Virus record (IMG/VR): IMGVR_UViG_3300042458_001162
Coordinates: 1 to 38,771 of that record
Length of the DNA: 38,771 bases
Origin: a virus
Reading direction: 5' to 3' (one strand)
Positions 8,948 through 15,639 of the stretch are shown here, in pieces (position 1 is the stretch's first letter; every line of letters starts with the position of its first letter). The notes beneath the pieces are model-generated. The model was not told where the DNA came from and made no database searches. It saw only the letters and a list, made by a program, of their open reading frames with translations. The translations under genes and the position numbers were made by a program.

Positions 8948-9004
8948 CAAATTTAACCAAAATAAAGAAGCAAAGCAAATATTTTGGTAAAAAGTTATTA
9001 ACAA
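8948..9004 (-). promoter_or_regulatory. Composite promoter before the NAMPT-like gene
   Basis: Minus strand: TTGTTAATAACTT (9004-8992), 12 nt, TTTG (8979-8976), 20 nt, TAAATTTG (8955-8948), an exact TTTG/TAnnTTTG Bacteroidota promoter about 27 nt before the ATG. A perfect 9-bp inverted repeat ACCAAAATA/TATTTTGGT (8956-8964 with 8980-8988) brackets the -33/-7 spacer and could be an operator or weak hairpin. The 13-bp TTGTTAATAACTT block recurs at the same or a one-base-different distance at 11368-11380, 36242-36254 and (one mismatch) 13964-13976. Confidence 0.65.
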
Positions 9005-9478
9005 TTATATAAGTTCTTGTTTAACTATTGTAATTGCTTGGCCTAAAAGATTAAGTCCTTTCCAACACATAGGGTGCTCGACATTAGGATCGTCTTCAGC
9101 CATACCGATACCCCAGATATTATCAAGTGGTGATGCCTCAACCATGATTCGTTTACCTGTAAGTAATAGCGCAGCTTTAAGATCACTGTTTTGAGAAAAC
9201 TTAAAGTAGTTTCCTTTAATTACAATACCTAAGGAAACTTTATCCCAAACACTTTTGTCAAAGTTTCTAATCATACGGCCGTATTTCTTTTGCTCTCTTG
9301 GATTAGTTTCTTCCATTATAAGTTTAGCAATTTCCGTGTCACCAAACGTTAAGGCTTTTTGGTGCATCATATATTGTTCACATGAATTGTAAGTGATACC
9401 GTCAATAGTCATATTTGCTTTATGCCATTGAGAGTAAATACCATTCCAGAAGAATACATATTTATTTGTAGTTTTCAT
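9005..9478 (-). CDS. NADAR-family (YbiA-like) ADP-ribose/N-glycosidase protein
   Basis: 157 residues, the full length of a NADAR (DUF1768/YbiA) domain. The signature NSCEQYMMHQKA (31-42, with the conserved Glu34) and the C-terminal DNIWGIGM (119-126) are intact. YbiA-type members cleave N-glycosidic bonds of riboflavin intermediates; other NADAR proteins remove ADP-ribose from guanine in DNA and act as antitoxins to DarT-type enzymes. It begins one base after the stop of the 62-residue gene and ends the run PRPP-synthetase-like, macrodomain, small ORF, NADAR, which suggests an ADP-ribose-related job. Substrate not provable here. Confidence 0.9.
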   Translation of the reverse strand: MKTTNKYVFFWNGIYSQWHKANMTIDGITYNSCEQYMMHQKALTFGDTEIAKLIMEETNPREQKKYGRMIRNFDKSVWDKVSLGIVIKGNYFKFSQNSDLKAALLLTGKRIMVEASPLDNIWGIGMAEDDPNVEHPMCWKGLNLLGQAITIVKQELI

Positions 9479-9479
9479 T

Positions 9480-9668
9480 TTAGTTTTGTGGTTTACGTTC
9501 TTTTAATAATAGTTGTTTAGCTCGTTCAAATAAAGTATCAAAATATTCTCCGAATTTTTCATCAGCAACTACTTTATCAAAAAAATCATTGAAGCACAGA
9601 GGCTCTGTAGTTTCTGATACGTAAATGGTGTATGCTCTTTCAAATATTAATTCTCCTTGAGGACCCAT
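9480..9668 (-). CDS. Small acidic protein in the NAD+/ADP-ribose operon, unknown
   Basis: 62 residues, no recognised domain. It has a helical C-terminal half (VVADEKFGEYFDTLFERAKQ) and no membrane segment or Cys cluster. Its ATG shares its first base with the last base of the macrodomain stop codon (TAATG), and NADAR follows after one base, so translation is very likely coupled. Placement between two ADP-ribose-related enzymes suggests an accessory or adaptor, but no function can be read. Confidence 0.75.
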   Translation of the reverse strand: MGPQGELIFERAYTIYVSETTEPLCFNDFFDKVVADEKFGEYFDTLFERAKQLLLKERKPQN

Positions 9669-10390
9669 TATTGTGGTAAGATTACGATTGTTACTTTACA
9701 ATCAATTAATTCTGTTTGAATAATTTTTTTAATTCTGTCCCAATCTCCGCCAGCAAGACCAGCGCCAATTTTAGGAAGACCAATATGTTTACCTTTAAAG
9801 GCTACATTCATCTTTCTCATGCACATTGTGATTGCTTCATAATCCACAGGTTTGGCAACACCGTCTTTATGATTAGCACCGTAGTTATATTGTGTATAAG
9901 CATTCACAACGATTAAATCTTTAACATCAGGTTGACCTGGTGATTTTGAGTTCATTGGAATGGCGAGGCCGTCTTCTTTAACGTATGGATGTTTAAACCA
10001 TAGATACATATGTTGATAATCAATGTTACCAAGTTTATTGATGTCACCGCGGTTTTTAGTTTTTACCACATATTCATTCCCATGATCATCGTACTCTGGA
10101 TATTCAGTTATTTCTAAGTTAAACTGATTTGCACCAAATTCTCTTGCCATGTGTGGAGCAATTCCTGCGCCCATTGTGCAAAAGCAATTACAACCGTGAG
10201 CAATAACATCAAACTCACCTTGCTTTGCTAACGTAATAAGATTACCTGTAACCTCAGAGTATCTTGCTTTTAATTTTGCTTCCGCAGCTAAGTCAGTAAA
10301 TGGAGATTCTTGACACATGTCTTCTTTGCAAATACCAGTGCAAGGGCCATGTTCACAATACCAACAGTGGAGTCCAATACCTATTCCCAT
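9668..10390 (-). CDS. Macrodomain (ADP-ribose binding/hydrolase) with Cys-rich N-terminus
   Basis: 240 residues. A macrodomain spans about 45-240: EVTGNLI (46-52), HGCNCFCTMGAGIA (65-78), and the GLPKIGAGLAGGDW signature (204-217), closest in pattern to Poa1-like ADP-ribose-1-phosphate phosphatases and ADP-ribosyl hydrolases. Such domains bind free ADP-ribose, cleave its phosphate, or remove it from proteins or DNA (as DarG does against DarT). The first 30 residues add C9, C12, C17, C21 and C26 with H8 and H14, a possible metal site not part of the usual fold. Its ATG overlaps the preceding stop by one base and its stop overlaps the next ATG. Confidence 0.92.
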   Translation of the reverse strand: MGIGIGLHCWYCEHGPCTGICKEDMCQESPFTDLAAEAKLKARYSEVTGNLITLAKQGEFDVIAHGCNCFCTMGAGIAPHMAREFGANQFNLEITEYPEYDDHGNEYVVKTKNRGDINKLGNIDYQHMYLWFKHPYVKEDGLAIPMNSKSPGQPDVKDLIVVNAYTQYNYGANHKDGVAKPVDYEAITMCMRKMNVAFKGKHIGLPKIGAGLAGGDWDRIKKIIQTELIDCKVTIVILPQ

Positions 10391-11304
10391 TAGAATACGT
10401 TATAAACGTTAAGTTTATGTAATTCATTATCGTTTTGGATTGAGAACTCTGGATCATTCTCAGGACGGATTGAATTAGTTGTATAGATACCGTCAAAAAG
10501 TTTATTTAATTCCTTTAGACCGCTTGAAAAGATACCGTGTGTGATTACTAATGTTATAGTATCATTTGTTTGTGCCTGTGGTCTAACTGTACGAATTGCT
10601 TTTGCTAATTCTATAAAGGTTCTTCCACCATCACAGATATCATCAACGATTAGAAAATGTTTAGCAACATTTTGTGTAGATAAGCCAGGTACGTCAGTAT
10701 GAGTGATTTTTCCTGTTTTGATATCTCTGTGTTTAGATGCAACAACGATATCTTCAATACCAAATTGTTCAGCAACATCATAGATCTTTTTCAGAGCACC
10801 AGCATCAGGAGAGACAAGAGTAACTTGTTTACATTTTTCTTTAAATGTAATTGCTGCAGATGAGCTCTTAACGATTGCGTGACTAACCAAAACATGATTA
10901 GAAGTTTTCTTGTAGTTATTTAAACATGCCTCAAGAACATCGGAATGAGGATCCAATACATGCACCTCAGTAAAATTCTGAGCATTAATAATTGGGCAGA
11001 TTACTGTCTTAAGATAATTAGAAGCTCCTTCTAGAAATTTTCTATCTGATCTTGCACCTAAGAAGTACGGAACATATAAGTAAACTTGTTTTGCACCCAT
11101 TTCAAGCAAGGCTTGGTTTGCGCAAATGATTAATTCTAAATCACGAAACGAGTTTAATCTTGATTTGATTTCTACGTTTTTGATTTTAGTACTGAACGAA
11201 TAGCCTTTAGGTTCAATCGTAATAGATTGTTGACCGTCAGGAAAATTTGAGATTTTAAAATCGATGTCAGATTTCTCAGGATCTGCTAAATTAAGTATGT
11301 TCAT
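10390..11304 (-). CDS. Ribose-phosphate pyrophosphokinase family (Prs-like; possible NARP1 Adps)
   Basis: 304 residues with the phosphoribosyl-pyrophosphate synthetase fold: FPDGQQ (21-26) at the ATP site, PYFLGARSDRK (79-89) flexible loop, DPHSD (118-122), VSPDAGA (164-170), and the ribose-phosphate loop DDICDGGRT (221-229). Normal Prs makes PRPP from ribose-5-phosphate and ATP. The last loop has GGR where housekeeping enzymes usually have T-G/A-G-T, which may mean a different sugar-phosphate substrate. In NARP1 the homologue Adps pyrophosphorylates ADP-ribose for Namat. It heads the operon with macrodomain, small ORF and NADAR, behind the promoter at 11324-11380. Confidence 0.88.
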   Translation of the reverse strand: MNILNLADPEKSDIDFKISNFPDGQQSITIEPKGYSFSTKIKNVEIKSRLNSFRDLELIICANQALLEMGAKQVYLYVPYFLGARSDRKFLEGASNYLKTVICPIINAQNFTEVHVLDPHSDVLEACLNNYKKTSNHVLVSHAIVKSSSAAITFKEKCKQVTLVSPDAGALKKIYDVAEQFGIEDIVVASKHRDIKTGKITHTDVPGLSTQNVAKHFLIVDDICDGGRTFIELAKAIRTVRPQAQTNDTITLVITHGIFSSGLKELNKLFDGIYTTNSIRPENDPEFSIQNDNELHKLNVYNVF

Positions 11305-11323
11305 ATAGTTTTTATTTGATAGT

Positions 11324-11380
11324 TAAAATTAACCAATATAAAGAAGCAAAGCAAATTTAATTCCAAGAAGTTATTAACAA
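11324..11380 (-). promoter_or_regulatory. Composite promoter before the PRPP-synthetase-like gene
   Basis: Minus strand: TTGTTAATAACTT (11380-11368), 12 nt, TTTG (11355-11352), 20 nt, TAATTTTA (11331-11324), about 19 nt before the ATG. It shares GCTTTGCTTCTTTAT and the TTGTTAATAACTT block with the promoter of the NAMPT-like gene, so the two halves of the NAD+ pathway have near-duplicate control regions. The block abuts the stop codon of the small membrane protein gene. Confidence 0.65.
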
Positions 11381-11668
11381 TTAGTAATTTTCACTTCCTT
11401 CAAGATCCGTTGGCGGTTCAGTTGGTTTGATTGGCATTTCTTCAATCATTTTAACAATAGTCTCACCAGCAAGTTTAATGCCATGTTCTGTGCCTTTTCT
11501 ATACGCATTGTAATTTGTAATAGCAACACCTATGATTATCATAAACATTCCAATAGCATGCCAAGGTCTTTCACACTTAAAAGTAAATGGTGAAAAAGTA
11601 ATTGTTGTATTTGCTAACCAAAAGAAGCAAATAACAGTTAAGATTATTGTAAAGATCATATATTTCAT
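11381..11668 (-). CDS. Small membrane protein with two predicted TM segments
   Basis: 95 residues. Two hydrophobic stretches at about 4-22 (FTIILTVICFFWLANT) and 37-54 (WHAIGMFMIIIGVAITNY), then a hydrophilic tail ending in a Pro/Glu-rich stretch. The first could alternatively be an uncleaved signal anchor. No domain recognised. It begins 2 bp after the stop of the 81-residue gene and ends just before the regulated NAD+ operon. Confidence 0.7.
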   Translation of the reverse strand: MKYMIFTIILTVICFFWLANTTITFSPFTFKCERPWHAIGMFMIIIGVAITNYNAYRKGTEHGIKLAGETIVKMIEEMPIKPTEPPTDLEGSENY

Positions 11669-11670
11669 AA

Positions 11671-11916
11671 TTAGTTATTAAAGTTCCACTTATTCATTAT
11701 TTCTTCAACCCGAGTATCAAGTTGCTTGCGTAAGATTGCCAATTCATTAACCATTGGTAGCGGTCCTTGCCAAACGATTTCTCGTTGTAAATTATTATCA
11801 TGGTCAATAAAATAGATATACATTCTAGGACCAATCTTTGCAATATCAAACTTGGTAGGTTTTAAAGCTGGATATGTTTCAGCAATAAATTTCTTTAAGT
11901 CTTTAGCGCTATTCAT
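11671..11916 (-). CDS. Small protein of unknown function (81 aa)
   Basis: 81 residues. The N-terminal 25 are helical and basic (SAKDLKKFIAETYPALKPTK), followed by a short beta segment (PRMYIYFIDHDNN) and a C-terminal helix. Its ATG lies 8 bp inside the end of the KTSC-domain gene, so they are translationally coupled. No family recognised. Confidence 0.7.
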   Translation of the reverse strand: MNSAKDLKKFIAETYPALKPTKFDIAKIGPRMYIYFIDHDNNLQREIVWQGPLPMVNELAILRKQLDTRVEEIMNKWNFNN

Positions 11917-12223
11917 TATCTTCGATTTTTACCATGTCTTTGCCATCCTTATACGTATTACGTACTTCAGCTAAAAAGAATTTACCTTGAGATTCAGCAG
12001 AGCAAAATTCTTTATATGTTTCAGGCATGAATTTAGAATACTTATACTTCTTATCATTATTAAAAGTAACTGTAAACTCATACTTTAAAGCATCGTAAGT
12101 AGTTTCTTTTAACAATGAAGAAGTCCACGTTTTAGTTTCAGGAACATATTCACGTGCATAGTCTCTCATGATTTGGTCTAATGAAACGTGTTCATCAGAA
12201 CTTACTGGTATAGGATTTTCCAT
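11909..12223 (-). CDS. KTSC-domain protein
   Basis: 104 residues. Residues about 45-95 fit the KTSC domain: YEFTVTFNNDKKYKYSKF, then a helix carrying SAESQGKFF and a closing VRNTY. KTSC domains are small beta-alpha modules sometimes attached to lysyl-tRNA synthetases or found alone in phages; their function is not established. The first 40 residues are acidic. It starts 1 bp after the clamp loader ATPase stop. Confidence 0.65.
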   Translation of the reverse strand: MENPIPVSSDEHVSLDQIMRDYAREYVPETKTWTSSLLKETTYDALKYEFTVTFNNDKKYKYSKFMPETYKEFCSAESQGKFFLAEVRNTYKDGKDMVKIEDNE

Positions 12224-12224
12224 A

Positions 12225-13172
12225 TTACGAATTTAAAATGATTTGAGTTTCAAATACCGCAGCAAGCATCGTAATACAAGGATCAATCACATGTACTCGT
12301 TGTGCTTGGTAATGTGCAATCTTAATTAAGATTTGTGGCACCTTAGCAAATTTGGTAGGATGATTATCTCGAATGTAATCAGGAAGCTCTTGTCCTAATG
12401 CATGAAGCACATCATCAACTTTGCTGCTATAATTTGTCATTAAGAATTTATAGTTCTCTTGCGAATTTGGAGCTCCAAGTACAAGATCAAAAACATCACG
12501 ATATGAATAGTTTAATTTCCTAACATCTTCAGGTTTAATTTCCTTAACACCTTGAACATGGAATGTTTGAATTTTGTTTACGATAGAACGCATATCAGGA
12601 AAATTTCTTTTCACAAATTCTATTACTGCTTCTTTACTAATTTCAATACCGCAAGCTCTAAAGATTTGGTATGATCTTTTAATAAACTCAACCATTACTT
12701 CTTTTTCTTCTTCTTTACTTAAAAAGTCAAAAGGTATACAAGTAAATCTTGATTGAACCGGGTCTGGTACTTTATTAATGTAATTACAAGTTCCAATGAA
12801 TCTTGCGTTATTAGCAAATTTCTCAATCGTTGCTCTAAGAGCTTTATAGAATTGATCACTTGCTCCGTCCATCTCATCAAGAATAACTACTTTAAATTTC
12901 TCAGCGCCATCAAGAAGACTTATGGTAGAACACCATGTAGAGATCTTATCACGGATTACATCAACCGAGCTTTCATCGGATACATTGATATAAAGTGTTG
13001 GGAATGATTGTGCTAATACTTTTGCTAAAGAAGTTTTTCCTAATCCTGCCGAACCATAGAACAAATAGTTCTGATGTAATTCGCCATCTCCTAATGCTTG
13101 TCTGATTCTTAAAGGAAGAATCATCTGGTCCAAATTCTTTGGACGATACTTTTCTGTAAATAGTTGTGCCAT
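12225..13172 (-). CDS. Clamp loader large subunit, gp44-like AAA+ ATPase
   Basis: 315-residue AAA+ ATPase that opens and loads the gp45 sliding clamp. Seen: FTEKYRPKNLDQM (5-17) typical of RFC/gp44 starts, Walker A GSAGLGKT (40-47), Walker B VVILDEMD (95-102), sensor 1 IGTCNYI (126-132), and the SRF arginine-finger motif (141-143). Length matches T4 gp44 (319 aa). The gp62 partner is not adjacent as in T4; the best candidate lies about 8.5 kb downstream (3291-3698). A TATATAAA-like sequence lies within about 12 bp of the ATG, too close to judge. Confidence 0.92.
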   Translation of the reverse strand: MAQLFTEKYRPKNLDQMILPLRIRQALGDGELHQNYLFYGSAGLGKTSLAKVLAQSFPTLYINVSDESSVDVIRDKISTWCSTISLLDGAEKFKVVILDEMDGASDQFYKALRATIEKFANNARFIGTCNYINKVPDPVQSRFTCIPFDFLSKEEEKEVMVEFIKRSYQIFRACGIEISKEAVIEFVKRNFPDMRSIVNKIQTFHVQGVKEIKPEDVRKLNYSYRDVFDLVLGAPNSQENYKFLMTNYSSKVDDVLHALGQELPDYIRDNHPTKFAKVPQILIKIAHYQAQRVHVIDPCITMLAAVFETQIILNS

Positions 13173-13213
13173 GTAATTTATATACTTTAGGGTATACCTT
13201 AGTTCTTAATTTC

Positions 13214-13894
13214 TTAATATTGTTTTCTTAATAATTCAATTACGTCCCAAGCATCTTCAACTGCATTGTGTGTAACTATTTCAGGTAAACCTGCTCTGCT
13301 TTTACATTCCGATAAGTTAGGTAAAGAATTGTCTTTAGTCCAGTCAACGAATAAAACTGCAGGATCTATAACTCGTTGTTGGATACGAATAAGTTTTTTC
13401 CAATTAGGTAGTCTTTCAAGGAATAACTTATCAAATGTTCCGAAGTTTTTACCAGCCACTGTAATCACAACAGGTTTAGTTCTTAAGTTAACCATCGGCA
13501 CTATTTTCCCACCAACTAATTTAACTTGTTGCCCAACGTTAATATCTTGAGTTCTTTCACTTGAGATTCCATTTAGATATAAGAATTGGAATATTGCTTC
13601 AGCAACTGCTTCTTCTTGTAAAAATTGCATACCTGTAAAATGAACCATGTCGTTTTTCTCATCTTGGTCAACTGCAGTCTGATAACTGTTAATCGTTTCG
13701 ATTAAATCAGCATTCATATTAATTGCATACGGAGATCCAGAGATTCTATCTCTTAAGATTGCTATATGTAATTTTGGAATTTCATCAAACGGAAGTTTCT
13801 TTGATGTATCCTCTAAGATTATCCCAACGGATAAAATCTGGTCATTCTCTGAGTCAATTCCAGTAGTCTCGATATCTATGCTTAGATATTTCAT
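13214..13894 (-). CDS. DEDDh 3'-5' exonuclease
   Basis: 226 residues of the DnaQ-like exonuclease superfamily. Exo I DIETTG (D7, E9), an exo II-type region around GKNFGTFDKLFLE (about 148-160), and exo III HNAVEDAWD with H209 and D214 give the DEDDh set. A middle insertion (about 85-135) is longer than in minimal oligoribonucleases. Likely roles are degradation of host DNA or trimming of single strands, as for T4 DexA, to which it matches only in general type. It has its own promoter region (13919-13976) after the terminator that closes the portal operon. Confidence 0.85.
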   Translation of the reverse strand: MKYLSIDIETTGIDSENDQILSVGIILEDTSKKLPFDEIPKLHIAILRDRISGSPYAINMNADLIETINSYQTAVDQDEKNDMVHFTGMQFLQEEAVAEAIFQFLYLNGISSERTQDINVGQQVKLVGGKIVPMVNLRTKPVVITVAGKNFGTFDKLFLERLPNWKKLIRIQQRVIDPAVLFVDWTKDNSLPNLSECKSRAGLPEIVTHNAVEDAWDVIELLRKQY

Positions 13895-13918
13895 ATATGT
13901 ATAGTTTTAAATTATATG

Positions 13919-13976
13919 CAAATATAAACAAAAAGTTCCGTAGTATTGCTACTACAGAACCAAAAGTTTTTAACAA
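13919..13976 (-). promoter_or_regulatory. Promoter region before the exonuclease, overlapping a terminator
   Basis: Minus strand: TTGTTAAAAACTT (13976-13964; one mismatch to the block at three other sites), 37 nt, TATATTTG (13926-13919), an exact TAnnTTTG box about 24 nt before the ATG at 13894. No TTTG sits at the -33 position, which falls inside the terminator hairpin (13928-13960). A factor acting through the TTGTTAA block may compensate. Confidence 0.5.
13928..13960 (-). terminator. Rho-independent terminator after the portal gene
   Basis: Inverted repeat GTTCCGTAGTA (13935-13945) and TACTACAGAAC (13950-13960), loop TTGC, ten pairs with one mismatch. On the minus strand the stem is followed by TTTTTGTTT. 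It lies 26 bp after the portal stop and should end the late transcript. Confidence 0.82.
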
Positions 13977-13985
13977 ATGTTTTAT

Positions 13986-15605
13986 TTAGAATCCACCAGC
14001 TCCGCCGCCTTGGCCTGCTTGTATATCTTGTTGTTGTTTCATATAAGCAAGATCTTCAATTTCTTGTTTCTTATTTAATCTAGCGTTTTCTGTAATATCA
14101 GAAGGATCTAATTTAAGATATTTCTCAACTACAAATTGTGCATTAAAGTAAGGCACATCAACGTCCATTCCTGAAGCATCTTTACGTTTAATCATAATAC
14201 CCATCATTTCAGTTACAAATTCAATTCTTTGCTTCATGATTTCCATTGTTTTTAATTCTTCGAAGATATTATCAGCGTTGAATTTTAAAGCAAGTGTAGA
14301 TTTGAATAATTCGTCTTCAGCAAGTTCAGGGTGTAAAAGACCTATTTGAATAAATAAAGGCTTAAGAAGAACTTCTTGGAATACAGATCTTAAACGGTTA
14401 ACGAATTTAGCAAAACGGATTTCATCACGATTTGTACTATCCGCGGACATACTGATATTACCTCCACCAGACTGTTGGTCAAAACGTGAGAACGGTATTT
14501 TAGAATCTTCTTGAAGTTTAACTTTAAAGTATCCAACGATATCATTATTACTAAGGTCATAACCTTCACCACCCATAACTGAGATATCTGGTTGCTCGCC
14601 ATTCTTAGATGGGAACAGGTAGTTTTTGTAAAACTGCATAGATGGAGAACCATTTACTGAAAGTTCACCAGATTCATAGTTTAAATTAATGTCCTCTTTG
14701 TAGATTGACATCATTTCAGCTAATGATTCTTTCGCTTTCTGTGGAGATTTTGTACCAATTGGAACAACCATCTTCATACGGAATGATGAGTTCATGATAT
14801 TCCAAATGATACGTGAGTTTTCCATTATACGTAACAAGTTGAAAGAACGAACTAATCTTTCTACATAAGATACACGAGAAGTAAAGTTACCTTTAGCATA
14901 TGATATGTAAATAATCTGAGAGTCAAGAAGTACTCTTTTCATTGAAGGAATATCTTCGTACTGAACCCAAATCTTTTTATAATTTCCGTCTCCTGATTTT
15001 TCAACACCAGGTCTAAGTGATGTAGGGTCTAATTCTTTAAAACCTACAATGTTTTTCCCGTCCGGGTCAAAAATAATCTCAAAGGAAAGGAAACCGTCAA
15101 TTAAAAATTGTCTAAAGTAACCCCAACCATCATGACCTTCATTAAAGTGAAAGTGAGAATAAATCTTTTTAAACTCTGTATTAATTTCGTTGCAGATATC
15201 ATCAACCTTGTCTGGCGATAGTATTTCTTTTACCTTTGAAACGTCAGGACGAACAAAGTAATTTCCTTCATCATAAACAATTGCTTCATCAGAAAGCGTA
15301 TCAAGAATAAATTCTATCTCACCATTCATTGCAAATTTACGTAAGTAATCTCTACGAGATTTGTAATCTTTATCAAAGAAGGCAATAAACTTCTTAGCTC
15401 CTACATCGGATAATGCAAGTGAGTATAAAAATTCTTCGGGCAAATAACCCTGATTTCCAAATTCTGCTTCAGTTACACCGACAGCCCTAGACTGTTTGAT
15501 AACCATATCCTCGTACCTCATTCCAAGGTTTGCGAGGTTTTTCAGACTTTTAGATAACTGTCCGAAAATAGGATTGACTCCAACTCTATCGATAAAACCT
15601 GCCAT
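13986..15605 (-). CDS. Portal protein, gp20-like
   Basis: 539 residues forming the dodecameric portal through which DNA is packaged and to which the neck attaches. Family features: YVERLVRSFNLLRIMENSRI in the middle, NNDIVGYFKVKLQED (about 355-369) before the KIPFSRF segment, and RDEIRFAKFVNRLR followed by LLKPLFIQ, matching the crown/wing helices of T4 gp20 (RDELKFSKFISKLR, LEPLKVQ). Length is close to T4 gp20 (524 aa). The C-terminus is Gln/Gly-rich. It is preceded by a late-type element (15627-15637) and followed by a terminator, so it may also be made from a short transcript. Confidence 0.92.
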   Translation of the reverse strand: MAGFIDRVGVNPIFGQLSKSLKNLANLGMRYEDMVIKQSRAVGVTEAEFGNQGYLPEEFLYSLALSDVGAKKFIAFFDKDYKSRRDYLRKFAMNGEIEFILDTLSDEAIVYDEGNYFVRPDVSKVKEILSPDKVDDICNEINTEFKKIYSHFHFNEGHDGWGYFRQFLIDGFLSFEIIFDPDGKNIVGFKELDPTSLRPGVEKSGDGNYKKIWVQYEDIPSMKRVLLDSQIIYISYAKGNFTSRVSYVERLVRSFNLLRIMENSRIIWNIMNSSFRMKMVVPIGTKSPQKAKESLAEMMSIYKEDINLNYESGELSVNGSPSMQFYKNYLFPSKNGEQPDISVMGGEGYDLSNNDIVGYFKVKLQEDSKIPFSRFDQQSGGGNISMSADSTNRDEIRFAKFVNRLRSVFQEVLLKPLFIQIGLLHPELAEDELFKSTLALKFNADNIFEELKTMEIMKQRIEFVTEMMGIMIKRKDASGMDVDVPYFNAQFVVEKYLKLDPSDITENARLNKKQEIEDLAYMKQQQDIQAGQGGGAGGF

Positions 15606-15626
15606 ATATGTTTAGTTTGTTTAGTT

Positions 15627-15637
15627 TATATATTCAT
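15627..15637 (-). promoter_or_regulatory. Late-promoter-like element before the portal gene
   Basis: Minus strand ATGAATATATA followed by AAC, 21 bp before the portal ATG, in a 34-bp gap. It is the clearest of the GAATATATA copies and sits before a gene that is late in all T4-like phages. Confidence 0.45.
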
Positions 15638-15639
15638 TA

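Noticed and set aside
8965-8984. TTTGCTTTG resembling a T4 MotA box in the promoters of the NAMPT-like and PRPP-synthetase-like genes
   Set aside because: It is absent from the other sites sharing the element (4918-4949, 13919-13976, 36198-36254) and no MotA-like gene is in the window; the Bacteroidota TTTG/TAnnTTTG reading explains the sequence better.
13214-13894. The DEDDh exonuclease as the missing N-terminal half of the split polymerase
   Set aside because: It is a stand-alone DnaQ-like DEDDh enzyme with HNAVEDAWD, not a family B exonuclease, and has no palm motif A.
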